Part shown: positions 15,545-24,405 of the stretch, one piece after another
Numbering within the stretch: position 1 is the stretch's first letter
How the letters are laid out: every line of letters begins with the position of its first letter
Assembly: GCA_052034525.1 (NCBI GenBank)
Contig: JBPOIK010000201.1
Location: 1 to 35,212 of the forward strand
From: JAFGJQ01 sp052034525
GTDB lineage: Bacteria; Planctomycetota; Phycisphaerae; UBA1845
Length of the DNA stretch: 35,212 nucleotides
Reading direction: 5' to 3'
Position numbers and translations under genes: made by a program
The notes under the pieces: generated by a model
The model's database searches: none
The model's input: only the letters and a program-made list of their open reading frames with translations
Told to the model about the DNA's origin: nothing

Positions 15545-16863
15545 GAGATCGGACCCGACGCGAGGGCGTCTTCCAGGTACGTGTAGTCATCCGTCAGGCG
15601 TCCCTGGTACACGATGGTCGCCCGGCGGATTTCCGGGGGCAAAGCGCACTCGCTGAACGGAACGGTGAAATCTGCCCGTGCGATGGCGGGCACAAACGGC
15701 GTCAGGATTCGGCTGAACTCACGTGATGCATCGGCCGGCAGCTCGGTCGGAAGAATGTCTACCGCCAGCACCGCCGGTCCGTCGCCGACCAGGCCGTCCG
15801 CCGTCGTGTCGTGCACGGGGTCGTACACATAGACGGGGTTCCGCGGGTCGGTGCATCGCACATTGCACTCAATGGAACCCTGCACGTCGCAGGAAATGTC
15901 GGCGATAACCTCCAGGCGGGGGCGCTGCGGGCCGGTGTACAGACGCTTCAGGTCCGCTTTCGTCACAATACGCGGGTAGCCGGCCTCCCAGTAGATGCAG
16001 TTCACAACCGCCGTCAGATGCGGCCAATAATCCAGAAACGTGGATCGGTATCGCTGCGGGTGATCGTAGTAATCCTTCAGGTCAAACGAGGCCCCCGGGT
16101 CCACCGGCGCGTACATGTGCCGCTCCTCGAAGACCACTTTGAACAGCCGTCGGTCGCTCGGGTCCGTCCGCCGGGCCACGCTGGGCACATCCTCCGGACG
16201 GATGCTCTCCATGGGCAGCAGATCGAGAATTTCCTGCACGCCCCGCGCCACATTGCCGTAGCCGGTTACGCCAATGATGACCGGGGAGACGGCCGCGGGA
16301 AGCCCATACGCGCGGATTTCGTCCGCCACATCCGTGATCACGCCGCGCGCCTGCTCCAGGCAGTCGAAGTGACGGGCCTGTCGAATGTGGCGAAGGGGCG
16401 TATCCACGCCGCGCTGCCGCCAGCGCTCGCCCAGCATCCACAACGCGTCGATCATTCCCGCGAGCCCGGCGTGACGGCCGAAGAAGACAAGCCGTCGGCC
16501 TTCATCGTCCGTGATGCGTTCGTAGTCGATCAACTGGCAGCCCAGCTCCATCAGCCGGCGAAGCATGGGCATGTTGTACGGCTGACCCTTGATCACGTGG
16601 GCGAAGAAGATGTACGTCTTGTTTGGTTCCAGCTTCTCGACCGGAATCTCTTTTACGCCGAATATGATCGGACAATCCCGCAGGTCCGGCACCACGGCCG
16701 CTCCGGCCTCGGCGAAATGGGCGTCGTCGATGCTTCGTTGCGGTGAGGATTCGACCATGACCGCGAGCCTCTCCTCGCGCCGCAGCAAGCGCACATCGTC
16801 CGGCACCAGCGGCACGCGGGCTTCGTACGGGGACTTGTCCTCACGGCGCAGACCGATTCTCAC
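15541..16863 (-). CDS. lysine-ketoglutarate reductase (saccharopine-forming), AASS N-terminal half
   Basis: 440 residues from a GTG with GGAGG seven bases before it. Condenses lysine and 2-oxoglutarate to saccharopine with NAD(P)H. The N-terminus, RREDKSPYEARVPLVPDDVR, is the alanine dehydrogenase/PNT-N type fold as in animal AASS. Matching blocks follow: GVKEIPVEKL, KTYIFFAHVIKGQ, LIDYERITDDEGRRLVFFG, AGLAGMIDALWMLG, GVTGYGNVARGVQEIL (dinucleotide loop), DLKDYYDHPQRYRSTF, VVNCIYWE, ISCDVQGSIE and VAVDILPTELP. The similarity runs essentially end to end with the LKR half of human AASS. Upstream, 16864-17092 holds no gene I can support and probably contains the promoter. Confidence 0.93.
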   Translation of the reverse strand: MRIGLRREDKSPYEARVPLVPDDVRLLRREERLAVMVESSPQRSIDDAHFAEAGAAVVPDLRDCPIIFGVKEIPVEKLEPNKTYIFFAHVIKGQPYNMPMLRRLMELGCQLIDYERITDDEGRRLVFFGRHAGLAGMIDALWMLGERWRQRGVDTPLRHIRQARHFDCLEQARGVITDVADEIRAYGLPAAVSPVIIGVTGYGNVARGVQEILDLLPMESIRPEDVPSVARRTDPSDRRLFKVVFEERHMYAPVDPGASFDLKDYYDHPQRYRSTFLDYWPHLTAVVNCIYWEAGYPRIVTKADLKRLYTGPQRPRLEVIADISCDVQGSIECNVRCTDPRNPVYVYDPVHDTTADGLVGDGPAVLAVDILPTELPADASREFSRILTPFVPAIARADFTVPFSECALPPEIRRATIVYQGRLTDDYTYLEDALASGPIS

Positions 16864-17092
16864 GGCTGGGCCTCCTCGAATGTGACCTCTGAGTCAAGAA
16901 AAGGATGATCAACAGGTGTGGCGAACGTCGTACCTGGCGGTTCACCCGGCTTTGGACACGCCAATCCTAGCCGTGAGGCTCTCTGCCGTCAACGGGAGCC
17001 GGGTCTGCCCCCGTTGCCAGCGCCGGAGAATATCGGACGCTTCCGCTCCCTCTGCCGTCTGCGTGAGTAGAGGCCCGGCGCGCGGCCGGCTC

Positions 17093-18577
17093 TCAGGGCG
17101 CGTCCGGAACCATGACATCGTTCGGATGCCGCGGCTCCGTGTGCAGGGCCCGCAGGGCGGCATCGCGCAGCAGATACGCCACCGTGTCGCGCGGATCCTG
17201 GTACAGCACGCGACTGAGCTGTGACAGGGCGCCTTGTGGATCGCCCGAGGACACCAGGACCACCCCATAGAGAAAGCGCGCGTGGGTGTCGGTCGGTTCG
17301 CGCAATACGTGTGCTTGCAGCGCTGCCAGGTGCCGATCAAAATCGCCCGAAACCCCGTACGCCGTCGCCACGTTCGGCAGCCGGTCGAGCAGGTCCGGCT
17401 CCTCCGCCAGCGCTCGTCGAAACGCCTGGGCGGACACCTGGTATTCGCCCAGCGCAAAATGGACCAGGCCGTAATCCAACTGGGCATACGGATCGTCGGG
17501 CAGAGCGATCACGGCGCGGCGAAACAACCGTCGCGCCTCCTCGTACCGCCCCATCGCGAACGCATCCTCTCCCTGCTCGAGAAACGTGGGCGGCGCGTCG
17601 GGCGGAAGATCGGGCAGCGCCGGCACCTGCGACGCCGGCGCGTCAATGTCTTCCAGCATGGAAAACGGCACCGATTCCACCGAGGCATCGAACTCGCTGT
17701 GCAGATCCTGTACCGGATACGATGACATCTCCATCATCGGCTCCGCCGCGACACTTACGATCGGTCCGGCTTCCGCCGGCACGGAGACGGGTTGCAGCAC
17801 TTCCGGCGGCGCCTGCGCGACGATAACGGAAGAGGGATAGGACTCCGGCCACGTGTCCGGGAAACCGGGCCCGTAAAGCCGGTCGTAGGTGGCGCCGTAG
17901 AACCCTGAAACCAAGGTCGGATAAACGCGGGTGACGGACGGCCTGTACGTCGGCAGGCAGACCCGACGGGGAGAAACAAACGCGGGCGAAACGGGCCGGG
18001 GGCAAATCCAGCTCGATCCGTGGTGGCGACGAGTGTGAACAGTCCGCTTGTGATGCGTGACTCGATGAATCACCGTGGAACCGCCCGGTGTGCGACGGCT
18101 GACCGCGCCGGCACTCGGGCGCGGCGTCGGACGGACCGGACCGGAGCGAACGCTCGGCGGCGGGGACGACCGCACCGCAGGGCGGCGCTCCCGTGGCGCC
18201 CCGGGCCCCACGCGGGAGCCGGATGACCCAGAACGCCCAACTGGCGACGTGCGACCAGGCTCACGACGGGTCACCTGCGCCGTGCGGGACGGCTCCCGGC
18301 GGGCAACGTGCCGCGTGCCGGGCGATCCGGAGCGTGCAGCCCCGGAAGGCGTTCGTACCACGCCGGCCGGAGAGGATGAACGCCGCGATCCGGAAGAAGC
18401 ACCCCTGGAGGTCGCACGCGGCGTTGTGCCCGACCGGCTGCTCCGAACGCTGCCGGATCGGTTCGATGTTCTGCTCGCCGGCCGCGTATCACCCCTCGCC
18501 GACTCCGCGGCACAGGCCGACAGAAACCCCAAGACCGCCAGAACAGTCCAAGCCTGATACGCTCGTCTGCGGGCCAT
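17093..18577 (-). CDS. Ser/Arg-rich TPR lipoprotein
   Basis: 494 residues from an ATG with GAGGAG seven bases upstream. Signal peptide ending in lipobox LSAC (Cys near 22), so it is probably lipid-anchored outside the cytoplasm. Residues about 28-165 are low-complexity, Ser/Arg/Pro/Gly-rich and disordered, with repeated RREPSRT and RREPGRT units. A His/Arg-rich patch (HRVTHHKRTVHTRRHH, about 170-185) might bind metal or polyanions. After a Pro/Tyr-rich region, a TPR module begins near 340: AFAMGRYEEARRLFRRAVIALP, then FALGEYQVSAQAFRRALAEEP, then SGDPQGALSQLSRVL. TPRs bind proteins. No enzyme motif. The Ser/Arg tract is unlike anything else in the window. Confidence 0.85.
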   Translation of the reverse strand: MARRRAYQAWTVLAVLGFLSACAAESARGDTRPASRTSNRSGSVRSSRSGTTPRATSRGASSGSRRSSSPAGVVRTPSGAARSGSPGTRHVARREPSRTAQVTRREPGRTSPVGRSGSSGSRVGPGAPRERRPAVRSSPPPSVRSGPVRPTPRPSAGAVSRRTPGGSTVIHRVTHHKRTVHTRRHHGSSWICPRPVSPAFVSPRRVCLPTYRPSVTRVYPTLVSGFYGATYDRLYGPGFPDTWPESYPSSVIVAQAPPEVLQPVSVPAEAGPIVSVAAEPMMEMSSYPVQDLHSEFDASVESVPFSMLEDIDAPASQVPALPDLPPDAPPTFLEQGEDAFAMGRYEEARRLFRRAVIALPDDPYAQLDYGLVHFALGEYQVSAQAFRRALAEEPDLLDRLPNVATAYGVSGDFDRHLAALQAHVLREPTDTHARFLYGVVLVSSGDPQGALSQLSRVLYQDPRDTVAYLLRDAALRALHTEPRHPNDVMVPDAP

Positions 18578-18659
18578 GGCATTTCTCCTCAACCCGTCAG
18601 GACCGGTTATCATAACGGGTTGGCAAATATTCACACATGCATATAATACAACGCGCATA

Positions 18660-18713
18660 CAAAAAGAGCAAGTCCGGGGGGTGAGAATCCCTGCGACCCC
18701 ACCTCCGGCTTGC
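18660..18713 (-). terminator. intrinsic terminator after the HAD gene
   Basis: On the minus strand a long stem is formed by GCAAG-CCGG-AGGTG against CAC(C)-CCGG-ACTTGC around a loop of about 13-18 bases, followed by TCTTTTT. It sits about 20-75 bases past the HAD hydrolase stop and before the TPR lipoprotein gene, so it separates the two units. Confidence 0.75.
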
Positions 18714-18734
18714 CCGGTAGCAGGTACCGCCACG

Positions 18735-19430
18735 CTATGCTGGACGGTCAAGAATTGCGCGTAATTCTATTAGAGAGCGAATGTTAAAGTCCGGACGACA
18801 ATTGCCGGCGTCAAAAATCCGTCCGTCACGGCAAATCCAGGCGGTGGCGATTCCCACCGATCGGGCACCGCCCACGTCGCTGTGCAGTGAGTCGCCCACA
18901 TGGAGCACCCGATCCGCCGCCACGCCCAGGGCGTCCAACGCGACCCGGAAGATGTGCGGGGCCGGCTTGTAGCAGCGGACGGCCTCCGAAACGACCACCG
19001 CGTCGAAACGAAAACCGTGGCGGGCGATCGATGCGGTGATGTCATCCGTGTCGGCGTTGGAGACGCAACAGACGGGCAGATCGAGGCCGGCCAGGCCCTC
19101 CACGGCGTCGGCGTGGGCGGGCGCCGTCGCCCAGTAGTGCTTGAGCATGTCGCAGTACGGACGTGGGTCCACCTCGGCCCCCAGTGGTCTGAGCGTCTCC
19201 ACGAGCGTCTTGGCCTCACAGTCGTACAGACTCAGGAATCGATCGTGGTTGGCGACTTCGATTTCCTGGAAGAACCGCCGGCCCCACAAGATCGCCAGGT
19301 CCGCGGCCGTCATCGGCAGCGACAGATCCTGCACGACCCGCGAGCAGGTCGTCTCCACGGCCAGCCGGTCGCCGTCCGCCAGCGTGCCGTAGTAGTCTAT
19401 GAACAGCGCGTCAAACCGTCTTCGGCTCAT
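18735..19430 (-). CDS. HAD family hydrolase
   Basis: 231 residues from the ATG at 19430; a GTG one codon upstream is the alternative. HAD phosphatase/dehalogenase fold. Motif I FIDYYGTL (about 11-18) has the nucleophile Asp. The second position is Tyr rather than Asp (DxYGT), as in the haloacid-dehalogenase-like subgroup. Motif II is VSNAD, motif III Lys is in RCYKPAPHIF, and motif IV is HVGDSLHSDVGGA. The cap domain between motifs I and II is helical (C1 type). The DxYGT variant leaves the substrate open: phosphatase or dehalogenase cannot be decided from sequence. Followed by a strong intrinsic terminator. Confidence 0.92.
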   Translation of the reverse strand: MSRRRFDALFIDYYGTLADGDRLAVETTCSRVVQDLSLPMTAADLAILWGRRFFQEIEVANHDRFLSLYDCEAKTLVETLRPLGAEVDPRPYCDMLKHYWATAPAHADAVEGLAGLDLPVCCVSNADTDDITASIARHGFRFDAVVVSEAVRCYKPAPHIFRVALDALGVAADRVLHVGDSLHSDVGGARSVGIATAWICRDGRIFDAGNCRPDFNIRSLIELRAILDRPA

Positions 19431-19552
19431 CACTTCTGACTCGTGCCGCCCGGATACACGCGAACCGCAGGCACAGCGTACCGCCGGCGCCCGCGCTTTT
19501 CCATTGGGCCGCCCTGCCCACGCGGTGCGGGCAGATGTGGAATCGCCGCCGC

Positions 19553-21628
19553 TCAGAAAAAGGACCGCGACGCGCGGCGGCGGGTCGGAGCCGCGCGTGT
19601 TTCGTGGAGGATTCGCTCCTGCTGATCCTGGCCCAGGCCAAAAAGGGAAAGGACAAGCCGGCCTATCTGCTGATCCGCCCGCCGGGTATTGCGGTTCAGC
19701 GCTGCTGTGGCGATCTCATCGCGGACCCGGCGCTGTTCCTGGGCAAGCCTGGCACGGCGCGCGCCCAGGTCGTTCAGCCGCCGCACCCGCCGCGGATCGG
19801 CCGTCTCGGGGGGTACGGGAAACCGCCGCAGGTGCTTGATCTTCAGTTCGGCAAAGGCCCGTCCCGGCCGAGGTTCGATACAACGAAAGAACCAACAGAT
19901 CAGCGGGCTGTTCAGCAGGGCCGCCAGACCGTCAAGGGTAAGAGGCGCGGCGGCCCGCAGAAACACGATGAAGAAGTTGTTGCTGGCATAGCGCTGTTGG
20001 CGATCGACGGCGGCCAGAACGAAATCGCCCGTGCGGCGCACCAGAAGCTTCTCACGCTCATGCCACGCCGGTTGACCGGCATTGGCATACCGATCCGGCG
20101 TCCTGGACCGCGGCAGCGCCGACAGGCGAATGAGCTTCCCACGCCACACGAGCTCATACGGGGCAATCTCATCGCGGCCGAACAACAGTGGCCGGCAACT
20201 GGCATCCACCGGTCGGTCCACGAAAAGCTCGCGGCGGATGTTTCCGCTGTGGACGCCTTCGTGTATCTCGCAAAGCCGCCCCAGGGTCGGAAAACGCGAC
20301 AGGTGATCGAGAATCTCACGCCGTTCGGGCGTCAGGTGGAGATTGAACGTCAGTCTTTCGTTACGCCGGAAATCCTCCTGCCCCAACGTGTGTTGCTTCA
20401 CAACCCCGCGCTCCCGCAGGTGGACCTGAACGCGGTGGCCCGGCGGCGCGGGACTTCGCCGCCCGATGAGCGTGGCTACGTCGATCGAGGCTGACGGAAA
20501 CGCCTTGCCCCACCAATCCACATACGCCAGCGAAAGCTCATCGAGCAGAAGCCGCCGCGTTTGCACGTAGTCTTTGAGCAGCACGATGTCCGGCAGCACC
20601 ATGCCCCAGACCCCGCCTGGCCGGACCAGCGTCACCGCGCGCTCGACGAACGGTCGAAACACGTCCGCGATGCCCCCCAGCGACCGATAGCGGCTTCGCA
20701 GGTAGGCCCAGATCGCGCCGTCTTTGAGGACGGCCTTCTGCCCCCACGGCGGATTCCCCACCACTGCGTCAAAGCCCGGCGGGTCGGCCTGCAACACATC
20801 CGGAAACGCGGCGGGCCAATCGATGGCTTCCGGCGCCCCGGCATCCGCCGGATAGTCCGGCCCGACAATCGCGTCCCCGCAGCGGATGTTGTCAACCAGA
20901 ATCGCGCGGGCCGCCTGCTGCAGCGCGGCCGACGGACGGCCGGCGGCGCCATCGTCCAACGCCTCCAGCAGCAGGCTGCGGCGAGTCACCTCAACCGCCT
21001 GTGAGTCGATGTCCACTCCGTGAATACAACGGCGAAGGATGGCCAACCGCTGATCCAGTCCGGCCGCACCTGGGCGATCGGCCCAGGTCCGCAGCAGCAT
21101 CCGATACGCAGACAGCAGGAAGAACCCCCCGCCGCACGCGGGGTCCAGTATGCGGGGCGCCAGGTCCGGCCTCAGCAGACCGATCGTCAGCCGGACCACG
21201 TGGTCGACGATCGGCCCCGGCGTGTAGTAGATGCCGCCGGCTCTGCGCATTCTTCTGCCGAACATGCGGCCGGCGGCGCCGTCACCCCGGGCCGATCGAT
21301 CGAGGAAGTGCTCATACACCCGACCCAGCGTCTCCGGCGGTAGATCGAGGAAGGTGCGCGCCGGTTCCGCATCCACCGGTTCGCGGAGAACATCGCCGAC
21401 CCCGCGCTCCGCGGGGAGTTCGACGCCCGGCCACTCAGACGTTTCGAGACCACGGGCCTGGCACATCCGCTGGAAGAGGAACCACTCGATCGTTCGTTGG
21501 ACGGCGCCGGGGAGGGTCTTCTCATCTGGATGGGATTCATGCCCGTCGCGCCCCATGCGCAGGCTCTGGCGCCAGCGTTCCATGCGCCCGAGAATATCTC
21601 CACCCAGGATCGCGCGACTTTGCGACAT
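19553..21628 (-). CDS. N6-adenine DNA methyltransferase (type IIG/type I-like), no nuclease seen
   Basis: 691 residues from an ATG; a GTG at 21664 would add 12. Motif X-like GGIYYTPGPIVDHVV (131-145), motif I DPACGGGFFLL (162-172), adenine-binding motif IV NPPWG (292-296), and an N-terminal helical region (about 35-125) as in HsdM and type IIG enzymes. The C-terminal half should be the target-recognition region, with Eco57I/TaqI-like features (SNNFFIVFL and LLNSPLICWFF). Full type IIG enzymes carry an N-terminal PD-(D/E)xK nuclease; I see no room or motif for one, and no restriction gene adjoins. The gene may be a solitary methyltransferase, a modification subunit, or part of a distant defence system. 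It follows the GAF/receiver gene by 60 bases. Confidence 0.9.
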   Translation of the reverse strand: MSQSRAILGGDILGRMERWRQSLRMGRDGHESHPDEKTLPGAVQRTIEWFLFQRMCQARGLETSEWPGVELPAERGVGDVLREPVDAEPARTFLDLPPETLGRVYEHFLDRSARGDGAAGRMFGRRMRRAGGIYYTPGPIVDHVVRLTIGLLRPDLAPRILDPACGGGFFLLSAYRMLLRTWADRPGAAGLDQRLAILRRCIHGVDIDSQAVEVTRRSLLLEALDDGAAGRPSAALQQAARAILVDNIRCGDAIVGPDYPADAGAPEAIDWPAAFPDVLQADPPGFDAVVGNPPWGQKAVLKDGAIWAYLRSRYRSLGGIADVFRPFVERAVTLVRPGGVWGMVLPDIVLLKDYVQTRRLLLDELSLAYVDWWGKAFPSASIDVATLIGRRSPAPPGHRVQVHLRERGVVKQHTLGQEDFRRNERLTFNLHLTPERREILDHLSRFPTLGRLCEIHEGVHSGNIRRELFVDRPVDASCRPLLFGRDEIAPYELVWRGKLIRLSALPRSRTPDRYANAGQPAWHEREKLLVRRTGDFVLAAVDRQQRYASNNFFIVFLRAAAPLTLDGLAALLNSPLICWFFRCIEPRPGRAFAELKIKHLRRFPVPPETADPRRVRRLNDLGARRARLAQEQRRVRDEIATAALNRNTRRADQQIGRLVLSLFGLGQDQQERILHETRAAPTRRRASRSFF

Positions 21629-21689
21629 ACGGTCGGAGCAATTCCACGCCCGGCCCCGCCTCACCCGGCCGCCCGTCGCGGCGCGAGCC

Positions 21690-23378
21690 TCACTCCTTCG
21701 GCGCCGACAGCGCGGTGCGGAGTTCTGCCAGGAGCTGGTCGACCTTGAAGGGTTTGAACAGCACGGCGGAGAGGCCCTCTTGCCGGGCCCGGATGATCGA
21801 ATGGTTCGGGTCGTATCCGAAGCCGGTCATCAGGATGACCCGACATTGCGGGTCGGCATCCCTGGCGGCGGCGAACACCTCGTAGCCGTTGACGTGGGGC
21901 ATCATGATGTCGCTGAGCACCAGGTCAAACCGGCGTTCCTTGAGCATGGAGATGGCCGCCGCACCGTCCTCGGCCACCGACACACGGCAACCCTGGCTGG
22001 CGAGCACGTCTCGCACCGTATCGCGGATCACCTCTTCGTCGTCCACCACCAGAATGGCCCGGCCCGACAAGACCGGGTCACAAGAGCGTGGGTGGCCCCG
22101 GCCCATGCTCACGATCCCCCGGGACGGCGAGGCCACCTGCTTGATCGATTCCCGGATCCGGACCGCGTTGTCGCTGATCCGTCCCAGCCGCTCCCGCAAC
22201 TCGTCGTGACCGATGTAGTCCTCGATGAGATTGGCCGCCTCCGTCAGAGTGTCGTTCACTGGGCCGGTGATCTCCCCCATCACGTCGCTGGCAAGCCTGC
22301 CGGTGGTGTGGTGGCGTTCCGTGTCCAGCAGGTTCAGAATATGCAGCGCGACGGCCACGTGTCTGGCGAAGATCTCGGCGAACTGCCGGTCATCCTCTCC
22401 GAACGCCGCCGGCTTGTCGCTTTCCACGTTGAAAACGCCGACTACCTGGTCATGCAGCCGCAAGGGCACCGTGAGGGATGAGCGGGCGTTGGAGATGCCG
22501 GCCAGGTAGCGCGGATCTTTCCGCACGTCCGGGCAGATGTAGCTGCGCCCGCGGGACGCCACATAGCCGCTGATGCCGTTCGCCTCGGGCTCGGCGTATA
22601 CGTCGATGTTCAGCGCCCCCGGCGGCAGCCCCGCGGAAAGCACCAGCTCCAGTCGGTTTGTCTTGCGGTCCAGAACGCGGATGGCGAAGTTGTCGAAGTC
22701 CATCAGCTCACGCGTCGAGCGGATGATTTTCTGCTCCAGCAGGCTGAGCCGTTCCATCGTGTTCAACCGCGAAATCTGCTCCGCATCCAGCCGCACCAGC
22801 TCTCTGCCGGCCCGGTCAATCGTGTCGATTTTCTCCTGAAGACGGCGGGCTTGTGTGGTGTCCCACGCGACGACCGCCACGTGGCTGGCGTGGTTGTTCA
22901 GGTCCATGACGGCGGTGGCGGTGATTTCGAGATAGTGGTTGCTCGGCGTGGTCAGCCACCAGCGCCGCTCCCGCTGGGCTGCCAACGGTTGTTTCGGATC
23001 GTCCCGAAGCCCGGCGAACGTCGCCCGAACCCACTGGCAGATCGCGGTGCGCGTCTCGTCGGGATACGCGTTCATACGGGCGTTCGCCCAGATGACCCGG
23101 CCGGAAAGGTCCGCCATGCAGATGCCCTGCGTGATGATATCGAGAATCGCTGCCGCCTGAGGGCCCGGGTGCGCCGATCGCAAAGACTGAAAATCTCCGG
23201 CGTTGCTGACCACAAAATCAAAATGACCCTGCGCCAGCGCCCGGCGGGCGTCCTCCACCGAATCCACCACCTGGACACGCGCGTGGTTGGCGAACCAAGA
23301 GGCCAGATCCGCCCCTTCTCCGCCGGCATTTCGCAAAATCAGGGCGCTGAGCAAACGCGCCTGGCTTGGCTCCGCCAT
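21690..23378 (-). CDS. pseudo-receiver/PAS/GAF protein with C-terminal receiver domain, kinase-less
   Basis: 562 residues from the ATG at 23378, with a purine-rich GGGATGG upstream. Order: N-terminal receiver-like domain without proper phospho-acceptor (1-75, ending DFVVSNAGD); PAS (about 85-200, with GICMADLSGRVIWAN); short coiled coil; GAF (about 235-395, with VGVFNVESDKPAAFGEDD); a helical DHp-like hairpin (about 395-445); then a true receiver (about 450-560) with ILVVDDEE, acceptor Asp in DLVLSDIMMP, and Lys in FKPFK. The hairpin resembles HisKA, but the phospho-His position of HEIxxP reads GEITGP, and there is no HATPase domain. It therefore cannot phosphorylate itself and must get phosphate from another kinase or act by protein contact. 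Own promoter upstream; the methyltransferase gene follows. Confidence 0.9.
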   Translation of the reverse strand: MAEPSQARLLSALILRNAGGEGADLASWFANHARVQVVDSVEDARRALAQGHFDFVVSNAGDFQSLRSAHPGPQAAAILDIITQGICMADLSGRVIWANARMNAYPDETRTAICQWVRATFAGLRDDPKQPLAAQRERRWWLTTPSNHYLEITATAVMDLNNHASHVAVVAWDTTQARRLQEKIDTIDRAGRELVRLDAEQISRLNTMERLSLLEQKIIRSTRELMDFDNFAIRVLDRKTNRLELVLSAGLPPGALNIDVYAEPEANGISGYVASRGRSYICPDVRKDPRYLAGISNARSSLTVPLRLHDQVVGVFNVESDKPAAFGEDDRQFAEIFARHVAVALHILNLLDTERHHTTGRLASDVMGEITGPVNDTLTEAANLIEDYIGHDELRERLGRISDNAVRIRESIKQVASPSRGIVSMGRGHPRSCDPVLSGRAILVVDDEEVIRDTVRDVLASQGCRVSVAEDGAAAISMLKERRFDLVLSDIMMPHVNGYEVFAAARDADPQCRVILMTGFGYDPNHSIIRARQEGLSAVLFKPFKVDQLLAELRTALSAPKE

Positions 23379-23529
23379 GTGCGAACCATCCCACAAAACC
23401 CACTCTGCCCTCGCAGAATTGTATGACCGCGCCGGGGAAACCGGCTCGGCCAGGGGATCCGAGCCCCGTTTCACCACTGACCGCATTTTCTGCGTTCAGC
23501 GAGCAGTTTGCAAGACGTAACTTGTTTCC

Positions 23530-23558
23530 AGTATAGGCGTTGCCAGAAATGCTCACAA
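23530..23558 (-). promoter_or_regulatory. sigma-70-type promoter of the GAF/receiver gene
   Basis: On the minus strand: TTGTGA (23558-23553), a 17-base spacer, TATACT (23535-23530). Gives a leader of about 145 bases before the ATG at 23378. The rest of the 23379-23685 gap holds no gene that I can support. Confidence 0.5.
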
Positions 23559-23685
23559 CGACTGGAATGACCTTCACGCCCCTATGCAGACAATACCCCA
23601 TTTTGTAGTGCGCGCCCGATAAGAACACAACTTACAGCATGAATGTAGTTCGGATGTTTTTACTGAAAGATGCGGGCGAGCGGAC

Positions 23686-24405
23686 TCACCTTGGGTTGCC
23701 AGCATCGGCGGGTCGCTCCCGCGTTCCGCCGGGTGCGGAGCAGCCGCCGATCCGGTTCTCGGTACCCGCCGCCAGCCGTCGGATGTTGGCCCGGTGCCGA
23801 TAGATGACCAACCCCCCCACCAGCAAAGCGAATCCGACCAGCGGCCAGTCACCTTTCGGCAGCGACCGGTGACGGACCCAGGACCATGCGATGACCAGAA
23901 ACGGGAATACGCCGCTGGCGATGATCGAGCCGAGCGAAACGTATCGACTGGCCGCAACGACAAGGATCCAGACGAGAAACGCCACCAGCGCCGGGACAGT
24001 GAGCCCCGGGTACAGACCAAGGCAGCCCCCCAGCGTGGTCGCCACGCCCCGACCGCCTTTAAGCTTCAGAAATGCCGGGTAGTTGTGCCCCAGGACCGCC
24101 GCCAGCGCCACGGCCAGCGTGCATAAGCGAGCGACCGGGATCGACAGCAGGTGTGCCTCCGCGTAATTCTCCAGCACCCGAGCCGCCAGGAGGGTGGGCA
24201 CGAATCCCTTGGCCGCGTCGAGAAGAAACACCAGCACGCCCCATTTGCGCCCCAGCAGCCGGCCGACGTTGGTGGCGCCGATGTTCGTGCTTCCGGCGGC
24301 GGTGACATCGACGCCGTGCAGCGCGCCGACCAGCACGCCGTAGGGAACCGAGCCGAACAGATACGCGGCGGCCATCATGGCCGGTACGATCCAGGCCGGA
24401 GTCAC
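23686..24405 (-). CDS. plsY: glycerol-3-phosphate acyltransferase PlsY
   Basis: 239 residues from the GTG at 24405, which overlaps the glycosyltransferase stop (GTGA) and has GGAGG six bases upstream. Transfers acyl from acyl-phosphate to glycerol 3-phosphate, the first committed step of phospholipid synthesis, in the cytoplasmic membrane. Motifs: GSTNIGATNVGR (phosphate binding), GHNYPAFLKLKGGRGVATTLG, and YRHRANIRRLAAGTE near the end. Five or more hydrophobic helices. The C-terminal tail after GTENRIGG is about 20 extra residues. A longer frame extending to 24489 is read-through of the glycosyltransferase gene. Confidence 0.95.
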   Translation of the reverse strand: MTPAWIVPAMMAAAYLFGSVPYGVLVGALHGVDVTAAGSTNIGATNVGRLLGRKWGVLVFLLDAAKGFVPTLLAARVLENYAEAHLLSIPVARLCTLAVALAAVLGHNYPAFLKLKGGRGVATTLGGCLGLYPGLTVPALVAFLVWILVVAASRYVSLGSIIASGVFPFLVIAWSWVRHRSLPKGDWPLVGFALLVGGLVIYRHRANIRRLAAGTENRIGGCSAPGGTRERPADAGNPR

